From: Gammaproteobacteria bacterium
Lineage (GTDB): Bacteria; Pseudomonadota; Gammaproteobacteria; JABABF01
NCBI GenBank assembly: GCA_014238345.1
Contig: JABABF010000075.1
Span: 1 to 13,020, forward strand
Direction: 5' to 3'
Length of the DNA stretch: 13,020 bases
Shown: piece after piece, positions 1 to 7,776 of the stretch
Layout of the letters: each line of letters opens with the position of its first letter
How positions within the stretch are numbered: the first letter of the stretch is position 1
Program-made: the position numbers and the translations under genes
Notes under the pieces: model-generated
What the model was told of the DNA's origin: nothing
The model's input: only the letters and a program-made list of their open reading frames with translations
The model's database searches: none

Positions 1-902
1 ATGCCGATATAACCCAAAATGACTGTCGTCAAACCGAGGCGGATCAATAGTACTGGTGACCAACCCAAGCGCGGAACCACCCACAATTGCATGGCGATGG
101 TCGCCATCGACAGCACCATGGAGCCCAAAGCAAACAAGCGCACCGCATCAAGCGGCTCCAGCTGCAGGCGGTCTTGAAAATAGAAGCCCAACGTCTGTTG
201 CGCCATCGCCAGCGCCGCATACATACCAAAGCCCACCAACAGTACACTGCGAATGCGCGGATCGCTGTAGCGCAGGCGGCTCGGCGGCCTATCGCCACGC
301 ACAAATTGACGCCCCGGCAACCAGCGCCACAGCCCGGCCAGCACCAGCACACAAAATATCACACAAAGATAGAGCGGCACCAACAATCCATAGCGAGCGA
401 AGTAGATCAGTGCTGGCCCCAGCACTGTGCCAAGCGCCATGGCCGCCGCCAGCCTCGACAGACCAGCAGTACGCTCTGCAGGCGTTGTGACATCGGCCAC
501 ATAAGCACCGCAGGCGGGATGGGTGGCCGCCATCAAACCGGTGTGGAGTACCCGATAGCACAGCAAGATGCCATAGAGCAGCAAACTGCTGATCACCCCG
601 CTCATACCAAAGCGCACAATGATGATGAAAACCAGTGTACCCAGTGCGTAACCACTGACGCCAATCAGGATGGTTCGGCGGCGGCCAATGGCATCGCTAT
701 ACCGCCCCCAGAGCGGGCTGACGATAAAAAAGACCAGTGCTGACAACGAGACTAGCGCCGTGATCTGCAGCTCGTGAAAACCCAGCTGGCGGCCAAGCAT
801 CGGCATGGTGGCAAACAGCACCGACTGCCCCAAGCCAATGGCGACGGTGGCCAGCGGTGTCAGCCAGAGAATGAGTCGGACATCGCGGGAAGACAGGGAC
901 AC
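1..902 (-). CDS. MFS drug-efflux-type transporter, partial (C-terminus beyond window)
   Basis: The frame is open for 300 codons from a GTG at 900-902 to the window edge, and no ATG-led reading frame covers it. An in-frame TGA lies four codons upstream, and GAGG sits 7 nt before the GTG, which supports this start. The protein is a string of hydrophobic segments. MFS motif A is seen at residues 66-75 (GRYSDAIGRR), between the second and third membrane segments. A drug-antiporter motif-C-like stretch, GTVLGP, follows in about the fifth segment. Family members are about 400 residues, so roughly 100 are missing at the left edge. These motifs place it among proton-driven efflux permeases of the tetracycline/multidrug type in the inner membrane; the substrate cannot be told. 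It follows phoU by 88 nt on the same strand but has its own -10-like element, so it need not belong to the phosphate operon. Confidence 0.85.
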   Translation of the reverse strand, partial: MSLSSRDVRLILWLTPLATVAIGLGQSVLFATMPMLGRQLGFHELQITALVSLSALVFFIVSPLWGRYSDAIGRRRTILIGVSGYALGTLVFIIIVRFGMSGVISSLLLYGILLCYRVLHTGLMAATHPACGAYVADVTTPAERTAGLSRLAAAMALGTVLGPALIYFARYGLLVPLYLCVIFCVLVLAGLWRWLPGRQFVRGDRPPSRLRYSDPRIRSVLLVGFGMYAALAMAQQTLGFYFQDRLQLEPLDAVRLFALGSMVLSMATIAMQLWVVPRLGWSPVLLIRLGLTTVILGYIG

Positions 903-939
903 CGCAATGCCTCAGTAACAATTAGGGGATAGAGTGCAA

Positions 940-945
940 ATTATA
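940..945 (-). promoter_or_regulatory. Candidate -10 element for the MFS transporter gene
   Basis: The minus strand reads a perfect TATAAT here, about 37 nt upstream of the GTG start of the transporter gene. No good TTGACA-like hexamer is found 16-18 nt upstream, and there is no extended -10 TG. The element is therefore only suggestive of a separate promoter in the phoU-MFS gap. Confidence 0.35.
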
Positions 946-990
946 TCCCTGCGGTCCCCCTCCATCAGCAGTGACAGTGTTGGGCAGCAC

Positions 991-1701
991 TCAGCTTTGC
1001 ACCCGCTTGGCCATGCGCCGTAAACTCATATGACGCACATATTCGCCCTTGGCCACAAACACCACATGCTCGGCCAAATTGCAGCTGTGGTCTCCAATGC
1101 GCTCCAATGCGCGCGGAATCCACAGCATACGCAGACTGCCTGCTAAATTTTGTTCACGCGCTATCAATTCCTGCAAGGTCGCCTCGATAATCTCCTCACA
1201 ACTTACATCCAACAGGGCATCTCTACGCGCCACTTCGTAGGCAGCCACACTATCTAGACGGGCAAACGCATCGAGCACATCGCGCAACATGTCCAATACC
1301 ATCTCGCCAGCAGCTTGGATCTGGTCTACAACTGGCGGAGAGATCCCCGCATCAAACATCTCCACGCAGATACGGGCGATTTTCGCTGCCTCATCGCCGA
1401 TGCGTTCCAAGTCGAAAGTGGCATGACCCACTGAAGTGACCAAGCGCAAGTCGTTGGCAGCTGGCTGGCGCCGCGCCAAAATCGACATGCACAGCCGATC
1501 GATCGCCACATCTCGCTCATTAATCTCTTGATCTCGCGCACAGACATTCTCAGCCTGAGCGCGATCTGTTGTGACCAATGCCCGCAAGCTGTCTTGCAGC
1601 TGTTGTGCCACCATGCCACCGAGCCGCTGAAAGTGCCCCGTCAAATGCTCCAGCTCAGCATCGAAGCCGGGCGAGATGTGATGTGATCTGATGTCTGTCA
1701 T
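991..1701 (-). CDS. phoU: PhoU, phosphate signalling regulator
   Basis: PhoU is a cytoplasmic dimeric helical-bundle protein that connects the Pst transporter to the kinase PhoR and keeps the Pho regulon off when phosphate is plentiful. The 236-residue protein aligns with E. coli PhoU (241 aa) from the N-terminal HIS..F.AELE stretch onward. It shows two PhoU repeats, each with its metal/PhoR-related signature: LERIGDEAAKI around residues 98-108 and LERIGDHSCNL around 199-209. RRQPAANDLRLV near 77-88 is also conserved. I chose the ATG at 1699-1701, giving MTDIRSHHIS, because it matches the E. coli N-terminus. A GTG five codons upstream (1714-1716) is possible; neither has a clear Shine-Dalgarno. 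It is last of the pstSCAB-phoU order and about 50 nt downstream of pstB. Confidence 0.96.
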   Translation of the reverse strand: MTDIRSHHISPGFDAELEHLTGHFQRLGGMVAQQLQDSLRALVTTDRAQAENVCARDQEINERDVAIDRLCMSILARRQPAANDLRLVTSVGHATFDLERIGDEAAKIARICVEMFDAGISPPVVDQIQAAGEMVLDMLRDVLDAFARLDSVAAYEVARRDALLDVSCEEIIEATLQELIAREQNLAGSLRMLWIPRALERIGDHSCNLAEHVVFVAKGEYVRHMSLRRMAKRVQS

Positions 1702-1751
1702 GGTCTGTAACTGCACAATTTTATGTTATATGCCGCTTAGGATGCATACAG

Positions 1752-2576
1752 CTAGCCGATACGACCAGTGATGTAGTCCTCAGTACCAGGGTGTTCTGGA
1801 GCCATAAAAATCTTGTCGGTGGCATTGACTTCGAGTAGCCGACCTAAGTGAAAGTAAGCAGTGCGGTCGGAAACCCGCGAGGCCTGCTGCATAGAATGCG
1901 TGACGATAACGATGGTGTAATCGCACTTGAGCTCACCGATCAGCGCCTCAATGCGTGCGGTGGCTATGGGATCTAATGCCGAGCAAGGTTCGTCCATCAG
2001 GATTACCTCAGGTTGAATGGCAATGGTGCGGGCAATGCACAGACGCTGTTGCTGGCCGCCGGACAAGCTGGTTGCTGGGCGGTGCAGCAGATCCTTGACT
2101 TCCGCCCACAGGCCAGCGCGGCGCAGACTGGTTTCGACCAGCTCATCCAGTGCGCTTGGGCTGTCTGCCTGCCCGTGCAGACGCGGTCCATAGGCAATGT
2201 TGTCATAAATCGACTTGGGAAAGGGATTGGGCTTTTGAAAAACCATGCCGACGCGAGCACGCAGGGCGACTACATCGACCTGCGGCGCATAAATATCCTT
2301 TTGATCTAAATGCACCTCCCCCTGCACAACACAGCTGGCGATGATGTCATTCATCCGATTGAGGCAACGCAGGAAAGTGGATTTGCCACAGCCAGAGGGG
2401 CCGATCAGTGCCGTCACTTGACGCTGACCGATATCGAGATTGACATCGTGTACCGCCTGCAGCTCAGCATAGTGCACCGCGAGCTTGCGAACACTGAATT
2501 TGACATCATCAGCCCCGTCGAGCAAAGGCTTGCCAACGGTGCTAGACAACTCGTTATCTCGCTCCACAGTAGTCAC
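1752..2576 (-). CDS. pstB: PstB, phosphate ABC transporter ATP-binding protein
   Basis: PstB is the cytoplasmic ATPase that drives phosphate import through PstC and PstA. The 274-residue protein has every ABC motif in order: Walker A GPSGCGKST at 59-67, Q-loop glutamine at 114 in FQKPNPFP, signature LSGGQ at 171-175, Walker B VILMDE at 191-196 with catalytic Glu196, D-loop SALD, and switch histidine 227 in VTHS. The PstB-typical stretch LNRMND follows Walker A. The start is GTG, preceded by GAGGG with 7 nt spacing; the ATG codons just upstream run into stops. It lies 79 nt after pstA and about 50 nt before phoU on the same strand. Length and motifs are normal for PstB. Confidence 0.97.
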   Translation of the reverse strand: MTTVERDNELSSTVGKPLLDGADDVKFSVRKLAVHYAELQAVHDVNLDIGQRQVTALIGPSGCGKSTFLRCLNRMNDIIASCVVQGEVHLDQKDIYAPQVDVVALRARVGMVFQKPNPFPKSIYDNIAYGPRLHGQADSPSALDELVETSLRRAGLWAEVKDLLHRPATSLSGGQQQRLCIARTIAIQPEVILMDEPCSALDPIATARIEALIGELKCDYTIVIVTHSMQQASRVSDRTAYFHLGRLLEVNATDKIFMAPEHPGTEDYITGRIG

Positions 2577-2655
2577 TCACCCACCCTCAGCATCAGCCAT
2601 TGCATCCCCACGAGAGCTGTAGCGTATCCCGCACCAGCACCACCCACCACCTCGG

Positions 2656-3906
2656 CTACCAACGGCGCTCAAAACGGCGGCGCAACAGCACGGCACCAAT
2701 GTTCATCACTCCCAAAAATGCGAGCAACACCATGATCGCCGCCGAGGTCAATTCGATAAAACCGCGCTCGGGACTGTCCGCCCACAAAAAAATCTGCACC
2801 GGCAGTACAGCGGCGGGATCCATCAGTCCAGTCGGCGGACTGACCACAAAGGCGACCATGCCGATCAGCAACAACGGTGCCGTCTCACCCAATGCCTGCG
2901 CCATGCCAATAATCGCACCCGTCAACATGCCGGGCAAGGCCAAGGGCACCACATGATGCCCTATCACCTCCATACGCGAGGCACCCAGAGCAAGCGCCGC
3001 CTCGCGCACTGACGGCGGTACCGCACGAATTGCCGAGCGGCTAGCGATGATGATCGTCGGTAGCGTCATCAGTGCCAACACTATCCCACCCACTAGCGGC
3101 ACAGAGCGAGGCAGGCCAAAAAAATTGATCACTACCGCCAAGCCCAACAAGCCGAAGATGATCGATGGCACAGCCGCCAAATTGTTGATGTTGATCTCCA
3201 GCAAGGTAATCCAGCGATTGCTAGGAGCAAATTCCTCAAAGTAGATCGCCGTTGCCACGCCCACTGGAAAAGACAGCAAGAAACAGACCAATAAGGTGTA
3301 TAAAGAGCCCAGCAACGCGCTGTGGATACCAGCGGAGGATGGGCTACGGGAATCTCCGGCGCTAAAGAAAGTGTCGTTAAAGCGTAAATGCACCAGACCC
3401 TGCTCTACCAACCAGTCGAGAGTGCTGAGCAACTCGGCTTCGACCAGCGTAGCATACTGCTTGCTTCCAGCCTCGTCCAGATAACGCTCAGCCCAACCCG
3501 ACAACGGCAGTTCAAAGCCCACTTCAGTGCCGAGCAATCTCGGGTCGGCCAGCAGTCTCTCATAGAGCAGGAAATCGGCATTGTCATCAAGCAACGCTGT
3601 CCACTGGGATCCATCACCGCCCGCACCGGGGATCAAGGCTGCCAAAGAAGCTGACAACAGAGCCGGGAAGTCAGCAAATTGCAAGTCCTCTGGTCGTGGT
3701 TCCAACCCCTCTAAGCCGAGCAACTCGGGGTCGAAACGCACGCTGAGCGACAGACGTTGGACGCTGAAGCCTCCAATACCCTTACGCGTGATATCAAACA
3801 ACAAAAGCATGACGCAGCTCAGCGCAAACACCACCGCTGCCAAACAGCACCAGCGCAACAGGCGAGCGCGTCGATAGCGACGGGCGAGGTGACGAGGATC
3901 AGTCAT
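2656..3906 (-). CDS. pstA: PstA, phosphate ABC transporter permease with long periplasmic insert
   Basis: PstA is one of the two inner-membrane channel subunits of the phosphate importer. The 416-residue protein is longer than E. coli PstA (just under 300) because about 150 residues (roughly 45-195) separate the first membrane segment (about 17-38) from the rest. This soluble stretch is probably periplasmic and resembles the N-terminal extension (DUF3333 type) known in other gammaproteobacterial PstA proteins. The C-terminal half carries the permease domain, with the EAA-loop motif EAALALGAS at 302-310, which docks onto PstB. The ATG at 3904-3906 overlaps the end of pstC by 8 nt, so the two are probably translationally coupled. 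A TTG eight codons upstream is an alternative start. Confidence 0.95.
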   Translation of the reverse strand: MTDPRHLARRYRRARLLRWCCLAAVVFALSCVMLLLFDITRKGIGGFSVQRLSLSVRFDPELLGLEGLEPRPEDLQFADFPALLSASLAALIPGAGGDGSQWTALLDDNADFLLYERLLADPRLLGTEVGFELPLSGWAERYLDEAGSKQYATLVEAELLSTLDWLVEQGLVHLRFNDTFFSAGDSRSPSSAGIHSALLGSLYTLLVCFLLSFPVGVATAIYFEEFAPSNRWITLLEININNLAAVPSIIFGLLGLAVVINFFGLPRSVPLVGGIVLALMTLPTIIIASRSAIRAVPPSVREAALALGASRMEVIGHHVVPLALPGMLTGAIIGMAQALGETAPLLLIGMVAFVVSPPTGLMDPAAVLPVQIFLWADSPERGFIELTSAAIMVLLAFLGVMNIGAVLLRRRFERRW

Positions 3907-5269
3907 AGGCTTCGTGATAGCGGCGCACAACGAGCAATGAGATCACATTGAGTGACAAGGTCACGATGAACAAACTCAGCCCGAGGGCAAAAGCGGCCAA
4001 CGTCTTGGGGCTGTCAAAGGCTTGGTCACCGACCAATAGCGTGACGATTTGCACCGTGACAGTGGTCATCGCATCCAGTGGATTGGCACTCAAATTAGCC
4101 GCCAAACCGGCCGCCATTACCACAATCATTGTCTCGCCAATCGCACGGGAAACAGCCAGTAAGCCGCCACCAATGATGCCAGGCAACGCCGCTGGCAATA
4201 CCACTTGGGTGATCATTTCGGCTGGCGTGGCACCAAGTGCCAGCGCACCCTCCCGCAACGATGCCGGAACAGCGCTGATCACATCATCGGACAACGACAA
4301 CACAAAGGGCAAAATCATGACACCCATGACGAGGCCAGCGGCCAGTGCATTCTCTGATGCCACTGTCAACCCCAGCCACTCCCCCAGCTGTTTGATCAGC
4401 GGTGCCACGCTCAGCGCAGCGATAAAACCGTACACCACGGTCGGCACACCGACCAATATCTCAATCAGTGGCTTGAGTATATTGCGTGCGCGCTGAGAGG
4501 CATATTCCGACAAGTGGATCGCCCCCAGCAAGCCCGCTGGTAGCGCCACCATCATGGCGACTGCCGACACCACGAGGGTGCCCACAAACAACGGCACCAC
4601 ACCAAAGGCACCAGAAGAGCCCTCCTGACCCTCGCGAATAGCGGTCTGTGGACTCCAATGCAAACCCAACAAAAAATCTAGCGGCGGTACTGCAGAGAAA
4701 AAACGCAGGCTTTCAAACAGCACCGAGAACACAATGCCGACCGTTGTCAAAACCGCCACGCAGGTGGAGGCGAGCAGACAGCCGTAGGCGAAGCGCTCAA
4801 GGCGGTGACGGGCGCGTATTGCCGGCGACACTTGCAGATAGCCGACCACACCGCCACCCGTCGCAATGGCGATGGCCAACACCGTGCGCCAGACATCAAT
4901 TCGGGTGCTGTAGGCGGCACAGCGCTGTGCCGCCTCCCACACCATGGCATCTTCATGGCCGCCGTTGACCACCACCTCTTGTAACAGTTGTAGCACCCAG
5001 CGCGGGTCGCCTGCCGCCAGATGCGCGAGTTGGCGCAGATCATCGCCCAAATACCAACGCAGCAATTGCTCGTGTCCCGCCAGTACAGCGATATAGACCG
5101 CCAGTGCGGGCAACAGACACCACAGTGCAGCACAGATCGCGTAGTGCCTAGGCAACGCGCCGAGCCGGCCGGCATCGCTCAACACTGTCACCGCCTGCCG
5201 CTTGGCACGTCGACCCGCGAAGGAGGCTCCGATCACGGCCATCACTATCAATACGAGGAGCGTATTCAA
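3899..5269 (-). CDS. pstC: PstC, phosphate ABC transporter permease (long form)
   Basis: PstC is the partner channel subunit to PstA. This is the long gammaproteobacterial form, 456 residues against about 320 in E. coli. It has an N-terminal membrane segment (about 2-18), a second at about 43-64, a predicted periplasmic helical stretch (about 65-125), a further segment at about 127-147, and then the conserved permease core from about 160. Core landmarks are LGLHWSPQTA at 201-210 and the EAA motif REGALALGAT at 339-348. The start is TTG: an in-frame TAG lies three codons upstream, and the N-terminus resembles those of long PstC proteins. GAGG lies 12 nt before the TTG, which is wider than ideal. 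The gene lies 41 nt after pstS and overlaps pstA by 8 nt. Confidence 0.94.
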   Translation of the reverse strand: MNTLLVLIVMAVIGASFAGRRAKRQAVTVLSDAGRLGALPRHYAICAALWCLLPALAVYIAVLAGHEQLLRWYLGDDLRQLAHLAAGDPRWVLQLLQEVVVNGGHEDAMVWEAAQRCAAYSTRIDVWRTVLAIAIATGGGVVGYLQVSPAIRARHRLERFAYGCLLASTCVAVLTTVGIVFSVLFESLRFFSAVPPLDFLLGLHWSPQTAIREGQEGSSGAFGVVPLFVGTLVVSAVAMMVALPAGLLGAIHLSEYASQRARNILKPLIEILVGVPTVVYGFIAALSVAPLIKQLGEWLGLTVASENALAAGLVMGVMILPFVLSLSDDVISAVPASLREGALALGATPAEMITQVVLPAALPGIIGGGLLAVSRAIGETMIVVMAAGLAANLSANPLDAMTTVTVQIVTLLVGDQAFDSPKTLAAFALGLSLFIVTLSLNVISLLVVRRYHEAYD

Positions 5270-5310
5270 GTCAGACTATTACCTCAGCTGAGCGCGATGG
5301 AAGCACACTA

Positions 5311-6429
5311 TCAGAGGCGCAGTGCCCGCCAATCCTTCACTCGACCCCGACGTTCCTTCTGCACAGCGACAAGCTCAGCGCCGTTGAGCGGAATCAGGCC
5401 GCGTTTTAATAGATAGCCATGCGCACCACTGGCACGCTTGCTGGTGAATTCTCGCACGAAGTGATCGAGTCCGGGAACAATGCCCAGATGTGCTTTCTTG
5501 ACATAGAAATACAGCGGCCTAGTCAACGGGTACGTGCCATCAGAAATGCTCTCAATCGTTGGTATTGCACCGTTGATCTCGGCACCGCGCAACAGCGGGT
5601 ATACGCTATCTTTCACGCCCTGAACATGGCTCACACGACGCACCCGCCCCCGGTTCTCCTGAAGGAAGTTAAAGCCAAATATCCCCAAGACCCGTGGGTC
5701 GGCAATTACCTTCTGCAGGATCAAGTTGTCGTTTTCACCAGCCTCGATATAGCTGCCATCCTCACGCACCGTGTGGCAGCTACTCCTATAGCGCTTCGGG
5801 TCGCTCTTTTTTAGCTCCAAAATCCAAGCAAAGCTATTGCAACCTTCCTGCAGTCCTAGCTCAACCAGGGCATCGCGAGTGCCAGAAGTGGGCGGCGGGC
5901 CAAAGACGCGGATCGGGTTATCCGGAAACCATGGATTCAGCTGTTTCCAGCGGTGGTAGGGGTTGTCCACCAGTTTGTGGCTACCGTCGGGAGCGGGTAC
6001 TTGCCGAGCCAGCGCCAGATAAAGCTCAGTCAGTGAGAACGACGGCACAGGTCCCTTTTGGCCAGAGCCGATCACAATACCGTCATAGCCGATCTTCACT
6101 TCAATGATATCGCCGACACCGTTCTTGTGACAGTGCTGATACTCGCTGAGCTTGATACGCCTAGAACTGTTGACGATATCCGGCGTGGTCGCCCCCAGCC
6201 CCGAACAAAACAGCTTCAAACCGCCGCCAGAGCCAGTGGACTCTACGATGGGTGCCGCATATTTTGAGTAGCGCCCAAAGCGCTCAGCCACCACCGTCGC
6301 AAAGGGATAGACAGTCGATGAGCCGACAATCTGCACCGTCTCCCGGGCAGATGCCGGTATGCTGAGCCCCCATAGCAATGACAACAGAGCCGTCGCACAT
6401 AGGCTGTGCACCCGAATGCCGTAGCTCAT
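5311..6429 (-). CDS. pstS: PstS, periplasmic phosphate-binding protein
   Basis: PstS captures phosphate in the periplasm and hands it to PstC-PstA. The 372-residue precursor has a basic, hydrophobic signal peptide with a likely cleavage after Ala28 (ASA, then RE); no lipobox is seen. The mature protein opens with the phosphate-binding loop GSSTVYPF (36-43), followed by STGSGGGLKLF, SRRIK and TSGTRDAL, all typical of the PstS type found in pseudomonads and relatives. Four cysteines (in LFCSG, QHCHK, EGCNS and SSCHT) could form two disulfides in the periplasm. I chose the ATG at 6427-6429, which has a GGGG-type purine run 5-9 nt upstream; a GTG two codons earlier (6433-6435) is possible. The gene follows a Pho-box-like site, so PhoB control is expected. 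Confidence 0.95.
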   Translation of the reverse strand: MSYGIRVHSLCATALLSLLWGLSIPASARETVQIVGSSTVYPFATVVAERFGRYSKYAAPIVESTGSGGGLKLFCSGLGATTPDIVNSSRRIKLSEYQHCHKNGVGDIIEVKIGYDGIVIGSGQKGPVPSFSLTELYLALARQVPAPDGSHKLVDNPYHRWKQLNPWFPDNPIRVFGPPPTSGTRDALVELGLQEGCNSFAWILELKKSDPKRYRSSCHTVREDGSYIEAGENDNLILQKVIADPRVLGIFGFNFLQENRGRVRRVSHVQGVKDSVYPLLRGAEINGAIPTIESISDGTYPLTRPLYFYVKKAHLGIVPGLDHFVREFTSKRASGAHGYLLKRGLIPLNGAELVAVQKERRGRVKDWRALRL

Positions 6430-6442
6430 AGCCACCCCGACC

Positions 6443-6460
6443 GTGCAAGGCCTTGTGCAA
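6443..6460. repeat. Palindrome and direct repeat in the pstS leader
   Basis: CAAGGCCTTG at 6446-6455 is a perfect 10-bp palindrome. On the minus strand it lies within two copies of TTGCAC spaced 12 bp apart (6460-6455 and 6448-6443). It falls between the presumed pstS transcription start and the Shine-Dalgarno region, so it could be an operator half-site pair or a small leader hairpin. It may also be chance. Confidence 0.3.
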
Positions 6461-6471
6461 ACATGCCAGCT

Positions 6472-6477
6472 AATATA
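6472..6477 (-). promoter_or_regulatory. Candidate -10 element of the pstS promoter
   Basis: The minus strand reads TATATT here, 22 nt after the last TGTCAC of the Pho-box-like site and about 42 nt upstream of the pstS ATG. No TTGACA-like -35 is seen, as expected for a promoter in which PhoB binding replaces the -35. The spacing from the box is longer than the usual 10 or so. Confidence 0.5.
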
Positions 6478-6497
6478 TCAGCCCGCCGCCATCACTT

Positions 6498-6517
6498 GTG
6501 TGACAGCACTGTCACAC
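6498..6517 (-). promoter_or_regulatory. Pho box (PhoB-binding site) upstream of pstS
   Basis: On the minus strand the site reads GTGTGAC-AGTG-CTGTCAC. The TGTNA cores repeat with an 11-bp period, and the second half matches the Pho-box consensus CTGTCA(C/T) exactly. The same 20 bp are also an inverted repeat with 9-bp arms (GTGTGACAG and CTGTCACAC) around a CA centre, so the box reads similarly on either strand. It touches the phoR stop codon and lies upstream of pstS, the classic PhoB target. The inverted repeat has only a 2-nt loop and no T-run after it, so it is a poor terminator. Confidence 0.75.
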
Positions 6518-7776
6518 TACTTGCGCCGACTGCGTGACGGTGGAAAGCAACAACAAAACTCCGCACCCTGCCCCACCTCGCCTCTAATGTGCAGCTGCGC
6601 TTGATGGCGCTCCAGAATATGGCTCACGATAGCAAGACCCAGCCCAGTGCCGCTACGGGCATCGCCGGGGATGCAATAAAAACGCTCTCTGAGCCGAAGG
6701 CGCTGAGGCAAAGCGATGCCCGGCCCCCGGTCGACTACAACAATCTCAATGCCTTTCTCATGCCAGTTGGCGATTAGCTGCACGACACCCTCATCTGGAC
6801 TGTAACGCAATGCATTGCTGAGCAAATTAGCCACTGCAGTGTGCAATTCCTGGGCATCGCCCAGTAGCCACAACTCAGCTGCGCTGTCAGTCACCACTTG
6901 TACCCCGCGCTCCGACACTTGCCCCGCCGCCACTTCGCCGAGTAGTGCCGCCACTGCTACTGGCTCTTCGACAGCTTGAGCCGCCCTGCTCTCAATCTGC
7001 GCCAACTCCAACAATTGATTGATCAGTGCCGACATGCGCTCGCCCTGCTGACGCATCTCAGCCACCGTCTGGCGGTGTCTGGGCGGCAGGGCATCTCGCT
7101 CTTCTTCCAGCCACTCTAAATAACCGAGCAACACAGTCAGGGGAGTGCGTAGCTCATGCGAGACATTGGCCGTAAAATCACGCCGCAATTGTTGTAGACG
7201 ATGCACATCGCTGATATCTCGCACCAGCAACAGCCCCCCGCCGAGACGCCGCCGTCTAGCCAGTTGCAGCTGTAGCCAGCAACGGCGGTTGCGAGGGGAC
7301 TGTAATTCCAGCGTCGTACCGTGCTCCGGAGATGCCAAATACCGCGCCAACTGCGGCGCACGCACCAAACTGGTCAGCAGCTGCCCCTGATCAATGGGCT
7401 GTAAGCCGAGCAACTCCTCGGCGGCACGGTTACAGCCAAGAATGTGCATACGGGGGTCGAGCAACACAACCCCATCCGACAAGTGATACAGAGTCTCAGA
7501 CCAAACACCCGCCACTGGAGGTGAGGCGCGGTCGGTAGCTGCACCACGGCGCAACGACTCTTCCAGACGCACCCAGTACTCTGACGGTAGCGATCCCGTC
7601 GACCGACCGCCGCCGACCTGATCGTGCAGGTGCCTGAGCTGAAACACTGCCCAACCCGCCCACACCACCAAACCAGCCACGATACCCCCCAACAGCTGAC
7701 CAGTCGCCAAGCCAAAAATACCGCCGACAGCACCAAACAGCAAGAGTTCACTGAGCGGCACTGAGCTCCCCCGCAT
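6517..7776 (-). CDS. phoR: PhoR, phosphate-regulon sensor histidine kinase
   Basis: PhoR is an inner-membrane kinase/phosphatase that phosphorylates PhoB when phosphate is scarce. The 419-residue protein has a short N-terminal membrane hairpin (about 8-46) with almost no periplasmic domain, as in PhoR proteins that sense through PstSCAB-PhoU. A PAS domain follows (about 97-150), then the dimerisation/phosphoacceptor helix with SHELRTPL, whose phosphorylated residue is His207. The ATPase domain has N-box NLLSNALRYSP at 317-327, G1 DRGPG near 349 and G2 GTGLGLA at 376-382. The start is uncertain: an ATG at 7774-7776 (used here), a TTG at 7783-7785, or a GTG at 7759-7761 preceded by GGGGAG. All three overlap the end of phoB, so coupling is likely. 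Confidence 0.95.
   Translation of the reverse strand: MRGSSVPLSELLLFGAVGGIFGLATGQLLGGIVAGLVVWAGWAVFQLRHLHDQVGGGRSTGSLPSEYWVRLEESLRRGAATDRASPPVAGVWSETLYHLSDGVVLLDPRMHILGCNRAAEELLGLQPIDQGQLLTSLVRAPQLARYLASPEHGTTLELQSPRNRRCWLQLQLARRRRLGGGLLLVRDISDVHRLQQLRRDFTANVSHELRTPLTVLLGYLEWLEEERDALPPRHRQTVAEMRQQGERMSALINQLLELAQIESRAAQAVEEPVAVAALLGEVAAGQVSERGVQVVTDSAAELWLLGDAQELHTAVANLLSNALRYSPDEGVVQLIANWHEKGIEIVVVDRGPGIALPQRLRLRERFYCIPGDARSGTGLGLAIVSHILERHQAQLHIRGEVGQGAEFCCCFPPSRSRRK

Noticed and set aside
87..743. Long plus-strand open frame (218 codons) opposite the MFS gene
   Set aside because: It is antisense to a clearly membrane-protein-coding frame with MFS motifs, and its own translation is low-complexity and rich in His, Gln and Ala, as expected of a shadow frame.
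966..990. CTGTCAC-like half Pho box and imperfect hairpin between phoU and the MFS gene
   Set aside because: Only one half-repeat fits, with no partner 11 bp away. The hairpin has a mismatch and no T-run, so neither a PhoB site nor a terminator can be supported.
1725..1730. TATAAC as a -10 for a separate phoU promoter
   Set aside because: No -35-like sequence lies at a suitable distance, and AT-rich gaps between genes readily give such hexamers.
3948..4496. Plus-strand open frame of 182 codons opposite pstC
   Set aside because: It lies wholly antisense to the conserved PstC permease core, and its composition (Ala, Thr, Ser, Ile rich) mirrors the hydrophobic codons on the other strand.
6498..6517. 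Inverted repeat as a phoR terminator
   Set aside because: The loop is only 2 nt and there is no T-rich tail on the minus strand; the 11-bp direct-repeat spacing fits a Pho box better.
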